Positions 10,378 through 20,876 of a DNA stretch of 28,634 nucleotides are shown piece by piece. The DNA lies in NCBI RefSeq assembly GCF_000006405.1, contig NW_003207807.1, forward strand, positions 1 through 28,634. Reading direction: 5' to 3'. The position numbers and the translations under genes were made by a program. Position 1 is the first letter of the stretch, and each line of letters begins with the position of its first letter. The notes under the pieces are model-generated. The model made no database searches. It saw only the letters and a list, made by a program, of their open reading frames with translations, and had not been told where the DNA came from. Source of the DNA: Perkinsus marinus ATCC 50983 (taxonomy: Eukaryota; Perkinsozoa; Perkinsida; Perkinsidae).

Positions 10378-12046
10378 ATGCTTTCAAGAAGCTGGCAAAA
10401 GCAAGCATCCAAGACATGGTACGTCAATACTGGTATTGTGGTATGGCTATCATGAGGACTATCAGGTACCGATCACCACATATTAACAGAATAGTGGTAT
10501 GCCTTGGTGGTGCTAATCCATGTGCATCAGAGACTGCATTAAGTAACATATTCGGATTGGTATCGTCTTGGGAACATCCTGATAGTAGCAGTAGCATATC
10601 AATTAATGGTAGTAGTGTTTTGAGTATGATGATCAATGATTCCCGTCCCCTCAGGTTATCATGTACCTACTAAACAGGAGAGTATTGATGAGTCCAATGA
10701 CTATGAGAGACGTTTCAAGAACATCGCTAGTGAATACCCTCAACTCGAGACAACATTCGATGTCGCTGAAGCGACTAAGGATATCAGAGGTACTTATCTC
10801 TGGAGAAGACTGCTGTTGCCTTGATGATTATACTAGATACTCTCATGGAGTACTGTAGTGAGACTGAACCAGATCTCGTGGCCATTGGATCTGGAGGCTC
10901 GGTACTTCTACCTGCCATGGGATGACCATAGTAGTGGAGTGTATCTTAGACACACTACCTCAAGTTGGCATCATTAGTGGAGTATGTAGTGCGAGAATCT
11001 CCATGTGATGTCCTAATCTTACGAGAGAATGAGGCGGCTTCTACTAGTACTCCCAATGAGTCTGATGACGAAGATAATGGGGATGTGGCAGAGTTTGCTG
11101 AGGCTGGTAGGTTGGGGTATACAGCAGCACTGGAGGTTGATCATTCTACTTCTACACAGCGATCAAGTGTGATAATTCTAAGGCGGTGGTACTACCTGGT
11201 GTACATAACAATCGTCCCATGAAGGTGTTGGTATGTTTTGGGAGCAACAACTGGTAGGAAGCCATTCTGTGGCGGTTGTGTGGTGATGCTCATAATGTGG
11301 CTTACTCTTTCTAGGGAGGATTCAATAGAAGCTCTTCGTGCAGCTATGCGGCTTTGTAGACCTGGAGATGAGGTCCAATTAGTGACTACACCAGACTTCT
11401 CGGCTGGTGGCAATGCGGTAGTAGTAGTAGCAGTAGTAGTAGTAGTAGTAGCAGTACTTGGGATGTGTGTGGTATATAATGATAGGGTACATGTAGTAGC
11501 CCCACCACTTGAAGGTACTGCAAGCATTGAAGATATACTTATGGGTGATTTGAAGGAGGTTATGGATGAACATAAGGCTGATGATGAGTTGATATTCTCA
11601 GCTAAAGTCCTACAAGCTAGTAAGCTCAGCTTTAGTCAGTCTACACACGTGATATCCTCTACTGCAGGCCCTTTACCTGCTGCAGCAATGTGTGAGTATG
11701 CTCAGAGAGAGAATGTTGACATTATAGCTACTGGTTATGGTGGGCATTCACATCTCTTCCATCCTAATAGCTTTCCGTAATACTACCAACATCACTCTAT
11801 GTTGACGATGACCCTTCGTGTTCATGTTTCAGCTTCTATATAGCACATAAAGCACACTGCTCAGTACTTGTCGCACGGCAACCTGCTCAAGCTGATGGTG
11901 ATGAGGCACACCAGCAACAGCAGCAAGAGGAGGAGGAGGAGGATGAGAAGAAAGCAACAACTTGCCATCGAACAGCAGTTGCTGAAGATGATGATAAGCT
12001 AAAGATGCAGCAACAAGGGTCTGCAGTGGCTGTAGCGACATCATAA
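10378..12046 (+). CDS. Double universal-stress-protein (USP) domain protein with Gln/acidic tail
   Basis: Two tandem USP (Usp-like alpha/beta) domains; such proteins bind nucleotides and act in stress responses, but the role here is unknown. Exons 10378-10418, 10466-10584, 10655-10789, 10837-10901, 10950-11135, 11183-11253 and 11315 onward are joined by GT-AG introns of 47-70 nt. Domain 1 starts INRIVVCLGGANP and ends PDLVAIGSGGSTHYLKLASL and SPCDVLILREN, matching the USP G-x2-G...apcpVLvvr ending. An acidic linker follows. Domain 2 starts MKVLVCFGSNNWEDSIEALR, then CRPGDEVQLVTTPD, ENVDIIATGYGG and AHCSVLVARQPAQ. The tail is rich in Q, E and K and ends AVAVATS at the TAA 12044-12046. A (GTA)n run at 11418-11455 probably lies in a 90-nt in-frame intron, and a 48-nt in-frame intron is likely before PLPAAAMCEYA. 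The join before FYIAHKA is tentative. The start ATG 10378 is inferred from exon 1 splicing neatly into domain 1. Confidence 0.84.
11418..11455. repeat. GTA/GCA trinucleotide microsatellite
   Basis: About twelve GTA triplets interrupted by GCA at two or three places, inside the USP gene. Read through, it would give a Val/Ala run unlike any USP domain. An intron with donor near 11406 and an acceptor AG just before VAPPLEG would remove it. It is therefore probably intronic, and likely length-variable between strains. Confidence 0.8.
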
Positions 12047-12952
12047 GCCTCTCTAACGTAGTTCTACTGTTCGAGATTAAGGTCGATACATTTACGGTCT
12101 ATAAGAGATCGTCAGATATTAAATTACTACTAATATCCTCATTTTCGTACACTCCCTTCCGATTAGACTCGAAGTAAAGGGTGAATGTCGATTGATAGAC
12201 TATTTTATACCACACCAACAGTAATGTCGTTGGTGACTCTGACAACAACTACAACGACTACGACCAGCAACAGCAGTAGTAACGGTAGCAGGTATGTCGT
12301 TGTCTTTTTGCCTTTCGATATCAGTACATGTTGATAACTGTCCTTGTGCTGGTGGTTAATGCAACACTTAGATCAATGATTCCAGTTGATCGTCGTGTCT
12401 TGATGATCTTCCTATACTCTTGGAATGCTACTGCTCCAACTGCTAGTCTATATCATCATTATCATCATGCTACTTCTCCGGAAATGATTGCTACCAAAAC
12501 ACCGATTATGGTAATGACGTAGTTGTGCTCACCGGAATTGATCTTGTCCTCCTAGTGTTGGGTTAGTAGTACACGAATTGACTGGGTATTAAGCGGGTGG
12601 TATGGTTTCCGGCGTTGATCTATACCATGCGCATGTTCCTATACAAATCGCGAGTGAGCCTCTCATTGTGGTCCAGTCTGTGAATTGGACAAACATGATA
12701 CACAACTAGCTGGGTAGCCTAATAACGAGGAACTATATTCTCGGACGTATCATGCACTGTAAGAAAAGGCCGTCTGATAAGGTCGTCATGCACAGTGTGT
12801 AGTGCCAGAGGTTGAGCACTCAACTGGGATAACGCGCTGATTAAGTAGACAGCTATGACACAACCCGAAGCCAGGGCCGTAGCTATTGTCTCTACTTACA
12901 TTACTCAACTTAGAGCATCGCTCCTTTTTATTATAGAACTCAGGCTACGTAG
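12047..12952. other. Intergenic region, one weak spliced candidate
   Basis: Between the USP and first ENT genes. A possible two-exon frame on +, 12224-12291 joined to 12372-12522 by an 80-nt GT-AG intron, would encode about 72 residues: a Thr/Ser/Asn-rich start (MSLVTLTTTTTTTTSNSSS) followed by MIPVDRRVLMIFLYSW. No family was recognised and chance cannot be excluded. A T-rich tract (CTCCTTTTTATTATAG) lies about 15 bases before the ENT start codon and could be a trans- or cis-splice acceptor. Confidence 0.35.
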
Positions 12953-14353
12953 ATGCCGTCATCAGCAACCGAGGTAGTGGAGCTATCTGTACATGATAGT
13001 AATGAGGGTCTGCCTATGGATACTAATCGTGACCTTGAAGAGTGCCTCCAATCAGTGACGAAGAGTGGCTCATCTACCTACTCCTCATCTGAGAAGGAAA
13101 TGGATGATTTGAAGCCCGGTGAGTGTAAGGAGGAAGAAAAGGAGAGTCTTGAGGATTGGAAGCTTCTCCTTATGTTCATGATACTGGGTTTCATTGCTTT
13201 GGCTCCATGGAACTTTGTCCTCACTGAGCTAGTGTACTTGAATGATAAGTTCGAGCATCAGTTCAGCTCAAACGTCTCCATCTACTACGGTCTGTCTGTC
13301 AATGTGGCTGAACTGTTACTCATCTTTATTGGTAACAAGTTCGCTTTTGCTCCCCGTATGGATTTTGGATGTATACTGCTTGCCTCGTTCAATATTGCCC
13401 TGGCCCTTGTAGCTATGTTCATTGGTAATGATGATCCTCTTGAAAACCCTGGTCTCGGTTTTGGTCTTGGGTTGGTGTGCACCTTTATGCTTGGTTTTGG
13501 TCACTCTTTTATTGAGTCGTGTGCCTTTGGTTTGGCAGCACTTGGCTCTCAGGCTTGCATGAATTGGGGTATGATTGGTGAAGGTGTTGCTGGTCTCATT
13601 GGATGGCCTATTAATATCTTGATCAACTACATCCTTATATCATGTGGAGTTGAGCGTTATGCTGAATGGAGATGCTTTATATTCTTCCTAGTCACCACTG
13701 TCTTAACCATTCTCTGTATCCCAATGTTCCATTATGGTATGATGAAGCATCCCTACATGAAACAGGTTATGGAGATGGAAGCTAAGCGTAAGGCTGGTGG
13801 ACTCAAGCAGCGACAGACCAAGAGACCGGTCTACAGGATCCTTATGGATATCGCTGTCCCTGCATTTGTGGTTTGGTGTGCTCTTACTATTACCTTTGTT
13901 GTCTTCCCATCCCAAGTTACTCAGTTTACTAGTGGTAAGGGTGCGGCTGATAACGCATCCTTTATTCCTCTTCTTACCTATATGTATCAGATATTCGATA
14001 CTGTTGGTCGGTTTGCACCTAATATTGGTATCCGTCTTCCTCAGTGGTGGCTTGTTGCCTTAGCTCTTAGTCGTGGTATCTTTATCCCACTATTCATATG
14101 CATCAAGTTATTCCCTTGGAATATGGCATTCCAACATAACTACTTCAAACATATCATGATGGCAATATTTGCCTTCACCAATGGTGTTACCAGTACTCTG
14201 GGTATGATGATGGGTCCTACCAAGGTTCCTGATGATCGGAATGAACAAGAGATTGCTGGCTATGCCATGAGTTTCTGCCTTATCGATGGTATCCTTATTG
14301 GAAGTATCTTCGGTATATGGGTTACTGATATGTTGCCTATGCCTCCATCATAG
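12953..14353 (+). CDS. Equilibrative nucleoside transporter (ENT/SLC29 family), copy 1, intronless
   Basis: A 466-residue polytopic transporter; the family carries nucleosides or nucleobases, the salvage route used by purine-auxotrophic protists. A hydrophilic N-terminus of about 70 residues, rich in Ser, Glu and Lys, precedes the first helix, LGFIALAPWNFVLTELVYL (family aPWN/aPyN signature). Later landmarks are GFGHSFIESCAFGLAALGSQ with MNWGMIGEGVAGLIGWPINI, the long Lys-rich central loop (about residues 265-290), FPSQVTQFTS, and YMYQIFDTVGRFAPN with the family D-x-x-GR motif. It ends near GILIGSIFGIWVTDML. By position and length eleven helices are plausible, as in ENTs. The ATG at 12953 opens the frame; TAG stops it. 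The second copy lies 1.4 kb downstream on the same strand. No introns are needed. Confidence 0.95.
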   Translation: MPSSATEVVELSVHDSNEGLPMDTNRDLEECLQSVTKSGSSTYSSSEKEMDDLKPGECKEEEKESLEDWKLLLMFMILGFIALAPWNFVLTELVYLNDKFEHQFSSNVSIYYGLSVNVAELLLIFIGNKFAFAPRMDFGCILLASFNIALALVAMFIGNDDPLENPGLGFGLGLVCTFMLGFGHSFIESCAFGLAALGSQACMNWGMIGEGVAGLIGWPINILINYILISCGVERYAEWRCFIFFLVTTVLTILCIPMFHYGMMKHPYMKQVMEMEAKRKAGGLKQRQTKRPVYRILMDIAVPAFVVWCALTITFVVFPSQVTQFTSGKGAADNASFIPLLTYMYQIFDTVGRFAPNIGIRLPQWWLVALALSRGIFIPLFICIKLFPWNMAFQHNYFKHIMMAIFAFTNGVTSTLGMMMGPTKVPDDRNEQEIAGYAMSFCLIDGILIGSIFGIWVTDMLPMPPS

Positions 14354-15780
14354 TAATGCTGATGAGGTTATTCTACTGTTGGTCTGATCGACCAGACTTA
14401 CTACTATAGTAATGCTATGTATATGTTCACTTTCTTTAGTTACATCATCATTATTGAATATGATGGCCCACGCTGATTCGTGTATTGCCATCCTTTACTC
14501 TTGTCTCCTTTACTTCCCCATAATCGTCTGTATTGCAGGATCGGCGTATTGCCGTTCTTGCTTTGGCAGTATTCGCTCTTATTGTTGAACTCCTCATTAG
14601 CCGTTGTTGTTGTTGCCCCTGTGGCATTCACGGAGTAGTATATGGTGCACTGTTACATTGGTAATTCGATGACTATCAGTGCTGACCTAAGCAACAACAA
14701 TAGCACAGATGAAGAACTCAAGCTCAACAAAGTGAACCATATTGTCTGCTCTCGTATCTTATACACCAATGGTGTCCTTTCTCCTATTCTTCCATCTCGG
14801 CTACCGATTTATGTACTTCGCATAAATTATCGGTTCTCTATCTCACCTATCTATTAGCTAAGTCTCCAGTGAAGATCGGGGACAGCTATATCTAGTGGTA
14901 GCTCTACGCTGTCGTTACGGTTACTGGTTTGTGCTGATAGTCCGCACTCTCAAGTCACGTGACGATCGACCAATTGTCTACCAAGGTGTTGATGGTTTGT
15001 GTATATTGTTCCACCCGAGAACTTTTTTGAACAACTAGTCTGTGTTCGAAATAAGATTTCGGTCAGTTGACCGTAAACCGTTTGTGAATGAAGAACTAAG
15101 TTTTTGGTTTAGTGTTAAATGAGTCTTGCTGTAAGATTCAGTCAGACTGAGCGCACTGCGCTCAGCGCAGATCTATTTCATATAGTTTTTATGTCATTAA
15201 GTGCTGCATTCTTCGACTGGGGTAAGGTTGGGAGGTAGAAGTTGTGCAGGTTCTGGTTAGTGCTGTGGCCGAACGGTGACTGTTGAGTGTTACCCAATCC
15301 AAAGCTACACCAAGGCGCAGGAAATCCTATTGTGTATGCGTGCATGTGTAAGAGCATAGCTAATGATCGAAGAACGTAGAAAACATGGATAATGCCAAGA
15401 TAACCATTCTTAGTCCATCCCACTGAGTGTGAATGTTAGGGTGACTGTGGTACACACAGAACGACTCTACTTGACAGGCATAATGCTCAAGTAATACTTG
15501 ACTAGTAGTAAATGACCACAGCATATAACAACGACCAACTTGCTGTTAGTTGAATCTGGTATCATCATACCTCAAGTTTCGTCTCGAAGACTGTTATTGA
15601 AATACTTGTTAGTCCGTTTCACGAACTAGAGTTCTCCAAGCCTATATTCTTAGATATAAAATCCATGGCATTTGGAGACATAATCATCAGCTATATGTGT
15701 TGTCGCTAGCACATTGTCTCTTTCTGTGCAATACCAGCTCGGTTGAGTAGTTTCTTCGTTCTTTATTCTCTATATTTATT
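14354..15780. other. Spacer between tandem ENT genes, no gene seen
   Basis: About 1.4 kb. Just past the ENT stop is a short stem GTCTG-N6-CAGAC (14382-14397). A near-perfect palindrome with 9-bp arms CTGAGCGCA/TGCGCTCAG sits at 15147-15165. Several short open frames have no family resemblance. The last 60 bases before the second ENT start are T-rich (TTCTTCGTTCTTTATTCTC), as expected of a leader with a splice acceptor, although no clear AG directly precedes the ATG. Confidence 0.6.
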
Positions 15781-17064
15781 ATGTCTTCCGAGAGTACACA
15801 TACAGTGAGCGACCTCGAGGCGTCGTCAGCGTCGAGTGGATTTGTAGAGGAGAAGAAGCAAGCTGATGGATCGAAACCAGACTGGAAGCTTCTCCTTATG
15901 TTTGGTGTACTGGGATTTGTAGCCTTGGCTCCATGGAACTTCGTTCTCACTGAGCTAGTATACTTGGATTCCAAGTTCGAGCATCAGTTCAGTTCCAACG
16001 TCTCCATCTACTACGGTCTGTCTGTCAATGTGGCCGAACTGTTACTCATCTTCATTGGCAACAAGTTCCACTTCGCCCCTCGTATGGATATTGGATGCAT
16101 CTTGCTTGCCTCGTTCAATATTCTCATGGCGGTGGTCGCCATGGTGATTGGTGAAGATGATCCCGTTGACAACTCGGCCCTTGGGTTCGCGCTCGGTTTG
16201 GTATGCACGTTCATGCTTGGCTTTGGTCATTCTCTCATAGAATCAGCCGCTTTTGGTTTGGCAGCACTTGGTTCCCAGACTTGTATGAATTGGGCTATGA
16301 TTGGTGAGGGTGTTGCTGGCCTTATCGGGTGGCCTATCTACGTACTCATAAACTATATTCTCACATCATGTGGGGTTCAACGTTATGCTGAATGGAGGTG
16401 CTTGATCTTCTTCGCGGTCACCTCAATAATGACTATCCTCGTTATCCCAATGTTCCGACTTTGTATGGTAAAACACCCGTACATGAGAGATATTCTCAAG
16501 ATTGAGGAGAGCAGGAAGAAGGAAGGCTTCACCAAGCGTCAGAGTACCCGTCCTGTGTACGCTATCCTCAAGGATATCATGTTGCCCGCATTCATTGTTT
16601 GGTCTGTTCTAACTATAACCTTCACCGTATTCCCTTCCCAAGTAACACAGTTTACCAGCTCAAAGGGCCCGGATGACAGCGTCAACTTTATTCCTCTCGT
16701 AACTTATATGTATCAGATTTTCGATACTGTTGGCCGCTTTGCCCCGAACATGGGAATTCGCTTATCACCATTATGGTTGGTTGTTGTTTCTCTCGGACGT
16801 GCTATCTTCATACCGCTATTTATTTGCATCAGAGTCTTCCCGAGCGTCATTCCTTTCCACTATAACTGGTTCAAGCACGTTATGATGGCAATATTTGCTT
16901 TCAGTAACGGTGTCGTTGCTACTCTTGGTATGATGCTTGGTCCGAAGAAAGTTCCAAACCATAAGGATGAGCAAGAAATCGCTGGTTATGCTATGGGATT
17001 CTGCCTCATCAATGGTATCCTCATCGGAAGCATCTTCGGTGTGTGGATTACAGATATGCTATGA
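15781..17064 (+). CDS. Equilibrative nucleoside transporter (ENT/SLC29 family), copy 2, intronless
   Basis: A 427-residue paralog of the upstream ENT gene, in the same orientation. From DWKLLLMF to LLASFN the two proteins differ at only about seven of some 80 positions; the central loop and later helices diverge more. The same landmarks occur: LGFVALAPWNFVLTELVYL, GFGHSLIESAAFGLAALGSQ with MNWAMIGEGVAGLIGWPIYV, FPSQVTQFTS, YMYQIFDTVGRFAPN and GILIGSIFGVWITDML. The N-terminal tail is about 40 residues shorter than copy 1 and differs in sequence, so divergence concentrates in the cytosolic tail and loop, a common pattern after duplication when regulation changes before transport chemistry. The ATG opens the frame at 15781 after a T-rich leader; TGA ends it. 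No introns. Confidence 0.95.
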   Translation: MSSESTHTVSDLEASSASSGFVEEKKQADGSKPDWKLLLMFGVLGFVALAPWNFVLTELVYLDSKFEHQFSSNVSIYYGLSVNVAELLLIFIGNKFHFAPRMDIGCILLASFNILMAVVAMVIGEDDPVDNSALGFALGLVCTFMLGFGHSLIESAAFGLAALGSQTCMNWAMIGEGVAGLIGWPIYVLINYILTSCGVQRYAEWRCLIFFAVTSIMTILVIPMFRLCMVKHPYMRDILKIEESRKKEGFTKRQSTRPVYAILKDIMLPAFIVWSVLTITFTVFPSQVTQFTSSKGPDDSVNFIPLVTYMYQIFDTVGRFAPNMGIRLSPLWLVVVSLGRAIFIPLFICIRVFPSVIPFHYNWFKHVMMAIFAFSNGVVATLGMMLGPKKVPNHKDEQEIAGYAMGFCLINGILIGSIFGVWITDML

Positions 17065-17542
17065 GTTCTTCCCGAAAATTTCTAGTATGTCATTTTTATC
17101 TCTTAGTATTCATATCTGGATCATCACTGTTTATTTTCTACTATACTGTTGTAACAATCGCTGTGGTAAGTTTCTATGATTTGCTGGATTGTTGGTATAT
17201 TCCTCACTTTGTGGAGGAACGATTGTTCTATACACTCACCTTCACTGTCCAATACTGTGATTGTTAAATCTTCAACGGTCGAGTGACCTCGTAGATAGAT
17301 ATGTTGGGTTGTGTAGTATGGTTATCAATATTAGGGAGTATGTGTCTGCCAATGTGAGGAAGTATTCTGAATAGAGAGTTAATGCCTGTTTTTCGACTGT
17401 CTCGTTCTATTATTTGTACAGTATGGGTTATACTATGACGCAAGTCCTGCATAGAACAAATGAAAGAACAAAATCAAGAACAAATGATAACTACATCAAA
17501 CAATGCGACGGCCAACTCCGTATGGAGTGGAGATGAGGTTAC
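17065..17542. other. Convergent 3' intergenic region
   Basis: 478 bp between the convergent ENT copy 2 and zinc-finger genes. It presumably holds both 3' UTRs. Open frames here (for example 17043-17267 on +) overlap the ENT end and have no family features. Confidence 0.6.
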
Positions 17543-19857
17543 TCATTCTTCAAAAGATGACGGGTCACGAACATAGATGATGCCGTCATCAGGGAAGTAT
17601 CCTATCTCATCTTCCACTGGATTATGCGAATCCCACAACCCTGTAAGGTGATCGTAGTAATACTCAAACTGATGGACAAGGAGCATTCCAACTAGCAGCG
17701 TACCTCAACAACTCACCCCTTCAGCACTTAGCTTCTGCCAGACAGCCACGTACTCGTATTTATTCATTCTCACGTTCTTCTTGTGAGCTTTACCGTTGAA
17801 ATGTCCGGACCATGCTGCCCATCTAAAAGTATTGTTCACGATGGTGGTTAGCAGGTTCACAATCAGCCATGGTGGCGTACCCACAGATATCTCCAGTTTG
17901 GCAGAGCTTGCATCGAGAGTCCTCCCAATTATTGTGAGCTGGCGCATGGCCCATGGGTCCTGATAAGCCAATTGTGATTAGTGTAAGATCCCACACCCAC
18001 CTACCAGTATTGTCAACATGTCCAAAACTTATTGGCATGTCCCTGTTGCCATAAAACTGATAGGTACATCCATTCTGGAACTCGACACCCTCGTTATAGC
18101 CAGCCGCATACCATTGGTTATTCATACCGCCCCCATCGACGGATGGTAATGCTGTTGTATTGGAGGCCCATGCCATATTGCTCTGATGCTTTCTGCTAGA
18201 CATATGGGCCATAGCCATTGAGTCACTGTTAACAGTAGCATCTATAAAGACGATTAACCATCACTAGTAACAACAGTAATGATGGAGTATTACCACACAG
18301 CTTACACAGCCACCCTGTGTTAGTTTCCTGCCATATTGTATGGTCCTCGAAGATAACCATCCCTATGGCATCATCATTCCTGAGGCCAACAATGATATGA
18401 TCACATCAATAACATCATTGTACTACGCCGTCGCAGCAGCAGCAGGTGCTGTTGTTGCTGATACCTATAGAAGGAGCAACTTAGTTACCCCATAGGTGTG
18501 GGGTGTCGGTACCTGGCCATCACCACCTCCTACTCCCTGCCCATTATGATGGAGGAGTGTACTAGTCTTGTACCATCTAGACTTGCTCAAGTGCTTCTTG
18601 CCTCGCAAGTGCATTTGTAAGGTATCCACAGTACAACAGGCCGCATCTATAATAGTACCCAATATTGGCTATCAACACTAACCACTACTACTAGTACCAC
18701 AACAACTGCAGACGTAGCCTCGTAGATCATCCCATCTAATGAAGGCTCTCTCATCATCGGGGATCTTAGATAGGTCCCACATACTATCTTGGGATGGATC
18801 ATTGTTAGATGATACTACAGCCTGCTGCTGCTGGTGGTGGTCTACATCCTGTTGTTGGTTAGCTGGGGTTGTTAGCATCGTAGTAGTAGTAATGGATGTA
18901 GTATTATTGGTAGTAGTGACCCTCCTCTGCCATTCTAGTGATTCCCTCTTCTTCCGATGACCAGCTCCCATAAGGTGCATGTCCATGGAACCCTCACTGT
19001 TCACAGAACATCCTATACACATTCAATTAGCTACCACTACAACAACTTCTACATCATGACCTCTACTCACCACAGATGATGCATTTAAAGCCCATCGGGG
19101 ACACCTCCCATTCACCACAATGCTCCCTCATTAGCTTGGATACCGGTGTATATCTAATCATCACCATCAGCAGCACCATAGTCCAGGATGAAATCACTTA
19201 TCATCATCGTGTCCATCGGCGGCGGCGGCGGTGGCGGCCAGTGGTACACCCGGATTAGAGATATCATTCTCGGCATTAGTACCACTACCACTACCACCTC
19301 CACCAGCAGCTGCTGCTGGTGGTGGTGCAAAGCGTACCTCATCATCATCGTGAGCCCCATTGACTGTAGCCAGTTTCCTGATGCTTATTATTAGGTGGTG
19401 ATAGTATCCTTGTACTCAACAACCTACTTCACTTGTTGTGCTTCAAACCAGTTACGATTCCTCAAGGCCTTCTGATGACGTTTACCATTAATATGATTGG
19501 TCAGTTCCTCCATCGAATACAATACACATTTACAAAGGTCACAGGGGTGTCTGTAGAGTACCGTTATTATTATCAAAAGCACCCTCCCCCCAGTCCCACT
19601 CCTCCCATCTAGATCCAGCCGCTGCTGCTGCTCCACTTGCCTCCACCTTATCATCATCATCCTGCTGCTGTTGCTGTGGTGCTGCCAAGAGTACACGACT
19701 ACTGCTTGTGGCAGTACTCCTCGTAACAGGTTGGAAGGGCTGTAACACAATGGTGGTAAGCTATTGTCGTTGCTGTGGGGCAACCTACACTCATCTCGAT
19801 AGTACGTGCTACTAACTGGTCTGCTGTTATCATGTTGGAAGATTGGGACGATAACAT
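17543..19857 (-). CDS. Five-finger U1/JAZ-type C2H2 zinc-finger protein
   Basis: A multi-exon protein with five zinc fingers of the U1/matrin/JAZ type; the class usually binds double-stranded RNA or RNA-protein complexes. Finger 1: HPCDLCKCVLYSMEELTNH then INGKRH. Finger 2: FKCIICGCSVNSEGSMDMH then LMGAGH. Finger 3: YVCSCCDAACCTVDTLQMH then LRGKKH. Finger 4: WLCKLCDATVNSDSMAMAH then MSSRKH. Fingers 1-4 are C-x2-C-x12-H-x5-H. Finger 5 (RCKLCQTGDICGWAAWSGH, FNGKAH) has x13. An aromatic-rich W...G-[FWY] lead-in precedes fingers 2-4. Linkers are low-complexity (Q, T, H, G, A, D). Introns: 19740-19788, 19551-19599, 19384-19432, 19013-19070, 18647-18697, 18242-18293 and others of 44-58 nt. The start ATG 19857 (MLSSQSSNMITADQ) is the only ATG in its frame. 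The tail ends RDPSSFEE at the TGA 17543-17545; the last splice join is uncertain. Low-complexity exons in the middle are the weakest. Confidence 0.85.
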
Positions 19858-20876
19858 GGGAGACCAAAGGCTGGGGTGATGATGATAGTGAGGAGTAGAA
19901 GGCGACACGACAGGAAAGGTTGTGTGATAGCGAATGATGATGATGATGGCAAGGTTGCAGAAGGAGAGGGAGTCCCCACACGTTTGTTGTATGGTTAGAG
20001 GTATGAAAGCCCCCTGAATGTCCCTTGGGAGTCTGTATGTGGTGATGATCCCAATATCAATTGAGGATGATGGTGGTGGTAGAGTAGTAGTACACTGTTG
20101 TTGCCTGGTGTTGAAAGTTCCTACTGCCACTAGGCTACATGTCCTGTAGAGTCTACGAGATAGTAGTCTACAGTGTAGAGCACTCGGCGGCTAGATATAT
20201 ACATGCCGCTGCTATAGGTGCCTCACGTCAGCACTATACCTCTAATATGGACCATGTACTCTTGACATCTTGTCAATGACTAATCTTCCATTCGCCTCCT
20301 AATAATAACCTGTCACAAGTCTACTGCGGCTTATAACAAGAATAAAAGTCGTCAAGAAGGATGGTGGTGATAATGCTGCTGCATTGAGCTCCGGCCTACT
20401 TCCTTTCGGCCAGTGGTAACAAGCCTCAGAACCAATGCTGTCCGTGGGGAGGCATTGGCCCCCCGAACGCTCGGCGGTTTTTGAGCGAGAGAGAGACCTG
20501 AGCCCCTGTTCATCATGAGCAGTTAGTTCATTCACATAGTGAGATAAGGTCCCTGGATATCAGGAAGAAGAAGAAGAGTGGTAATGAACATGACTGTAAC
20601 ACAGGATAAGAGAGTAAGGTGGTAAGGATGATGGTAGTCTCTACTCAATAGTAGTAGTAATGGTGGTAGTCGCATCGTTGTGATAATGGTAATACTATGG
20701 GCCACAGCTGGTACTATGCATATGAATAATGTCACAACCTGTCACGTTATTCATATGCAGATTAGACACTGCAAGTTAGAGGGTGGCAGCAGCAGCAGCA
20801 GCAGTCATCTACTAGTCATCGTCATCATCATCATCCAGGTCACTGAAAGGTTACTGCTCTAGGCATGACCAATCCT
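19858..20876. other. Intergenic region with a long inverted repeat
   Basis: About 1 kb upstream of the zinc-finger gene. Open frames on - (for example 20299-20535) have no family features. It contains trinucleotide runs (CAG/CTG near 20790-20805, ATC near 20820) and the inverted repeat listed separately at 20717-20759. No RNA gene was recognised. Confidence 0.5.
20717..20759. repeat. Inverted repeat, 16-bp arms, 11-bp loop
   Basis: The left arm TGCATATGAATAATGT (20717-20732) pairs with the right arm ACGTTATTCATATGCA (20744-20759), with one mismatch and an 11-base spacer. The arms contain NdeI-like CATATG. Transcribed, it would fold into a stable hairpin. No flanking target-site duplication is evident, so I do not call it a transposon. 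Confidence 0.85.

Noticed and set aside
11192-11573. Thr-rich and Tyr-rich frames on the - strand
   Set aside because: They are antisense shadows of the GTA microsatellite in the USP gene.
20715-20762. Inverted repeat as a miniature DNA transposon
   Set aside because: The arms are separated by only 11 bases and no target-site duplication flanks them; a hairpin is the simpler reading.
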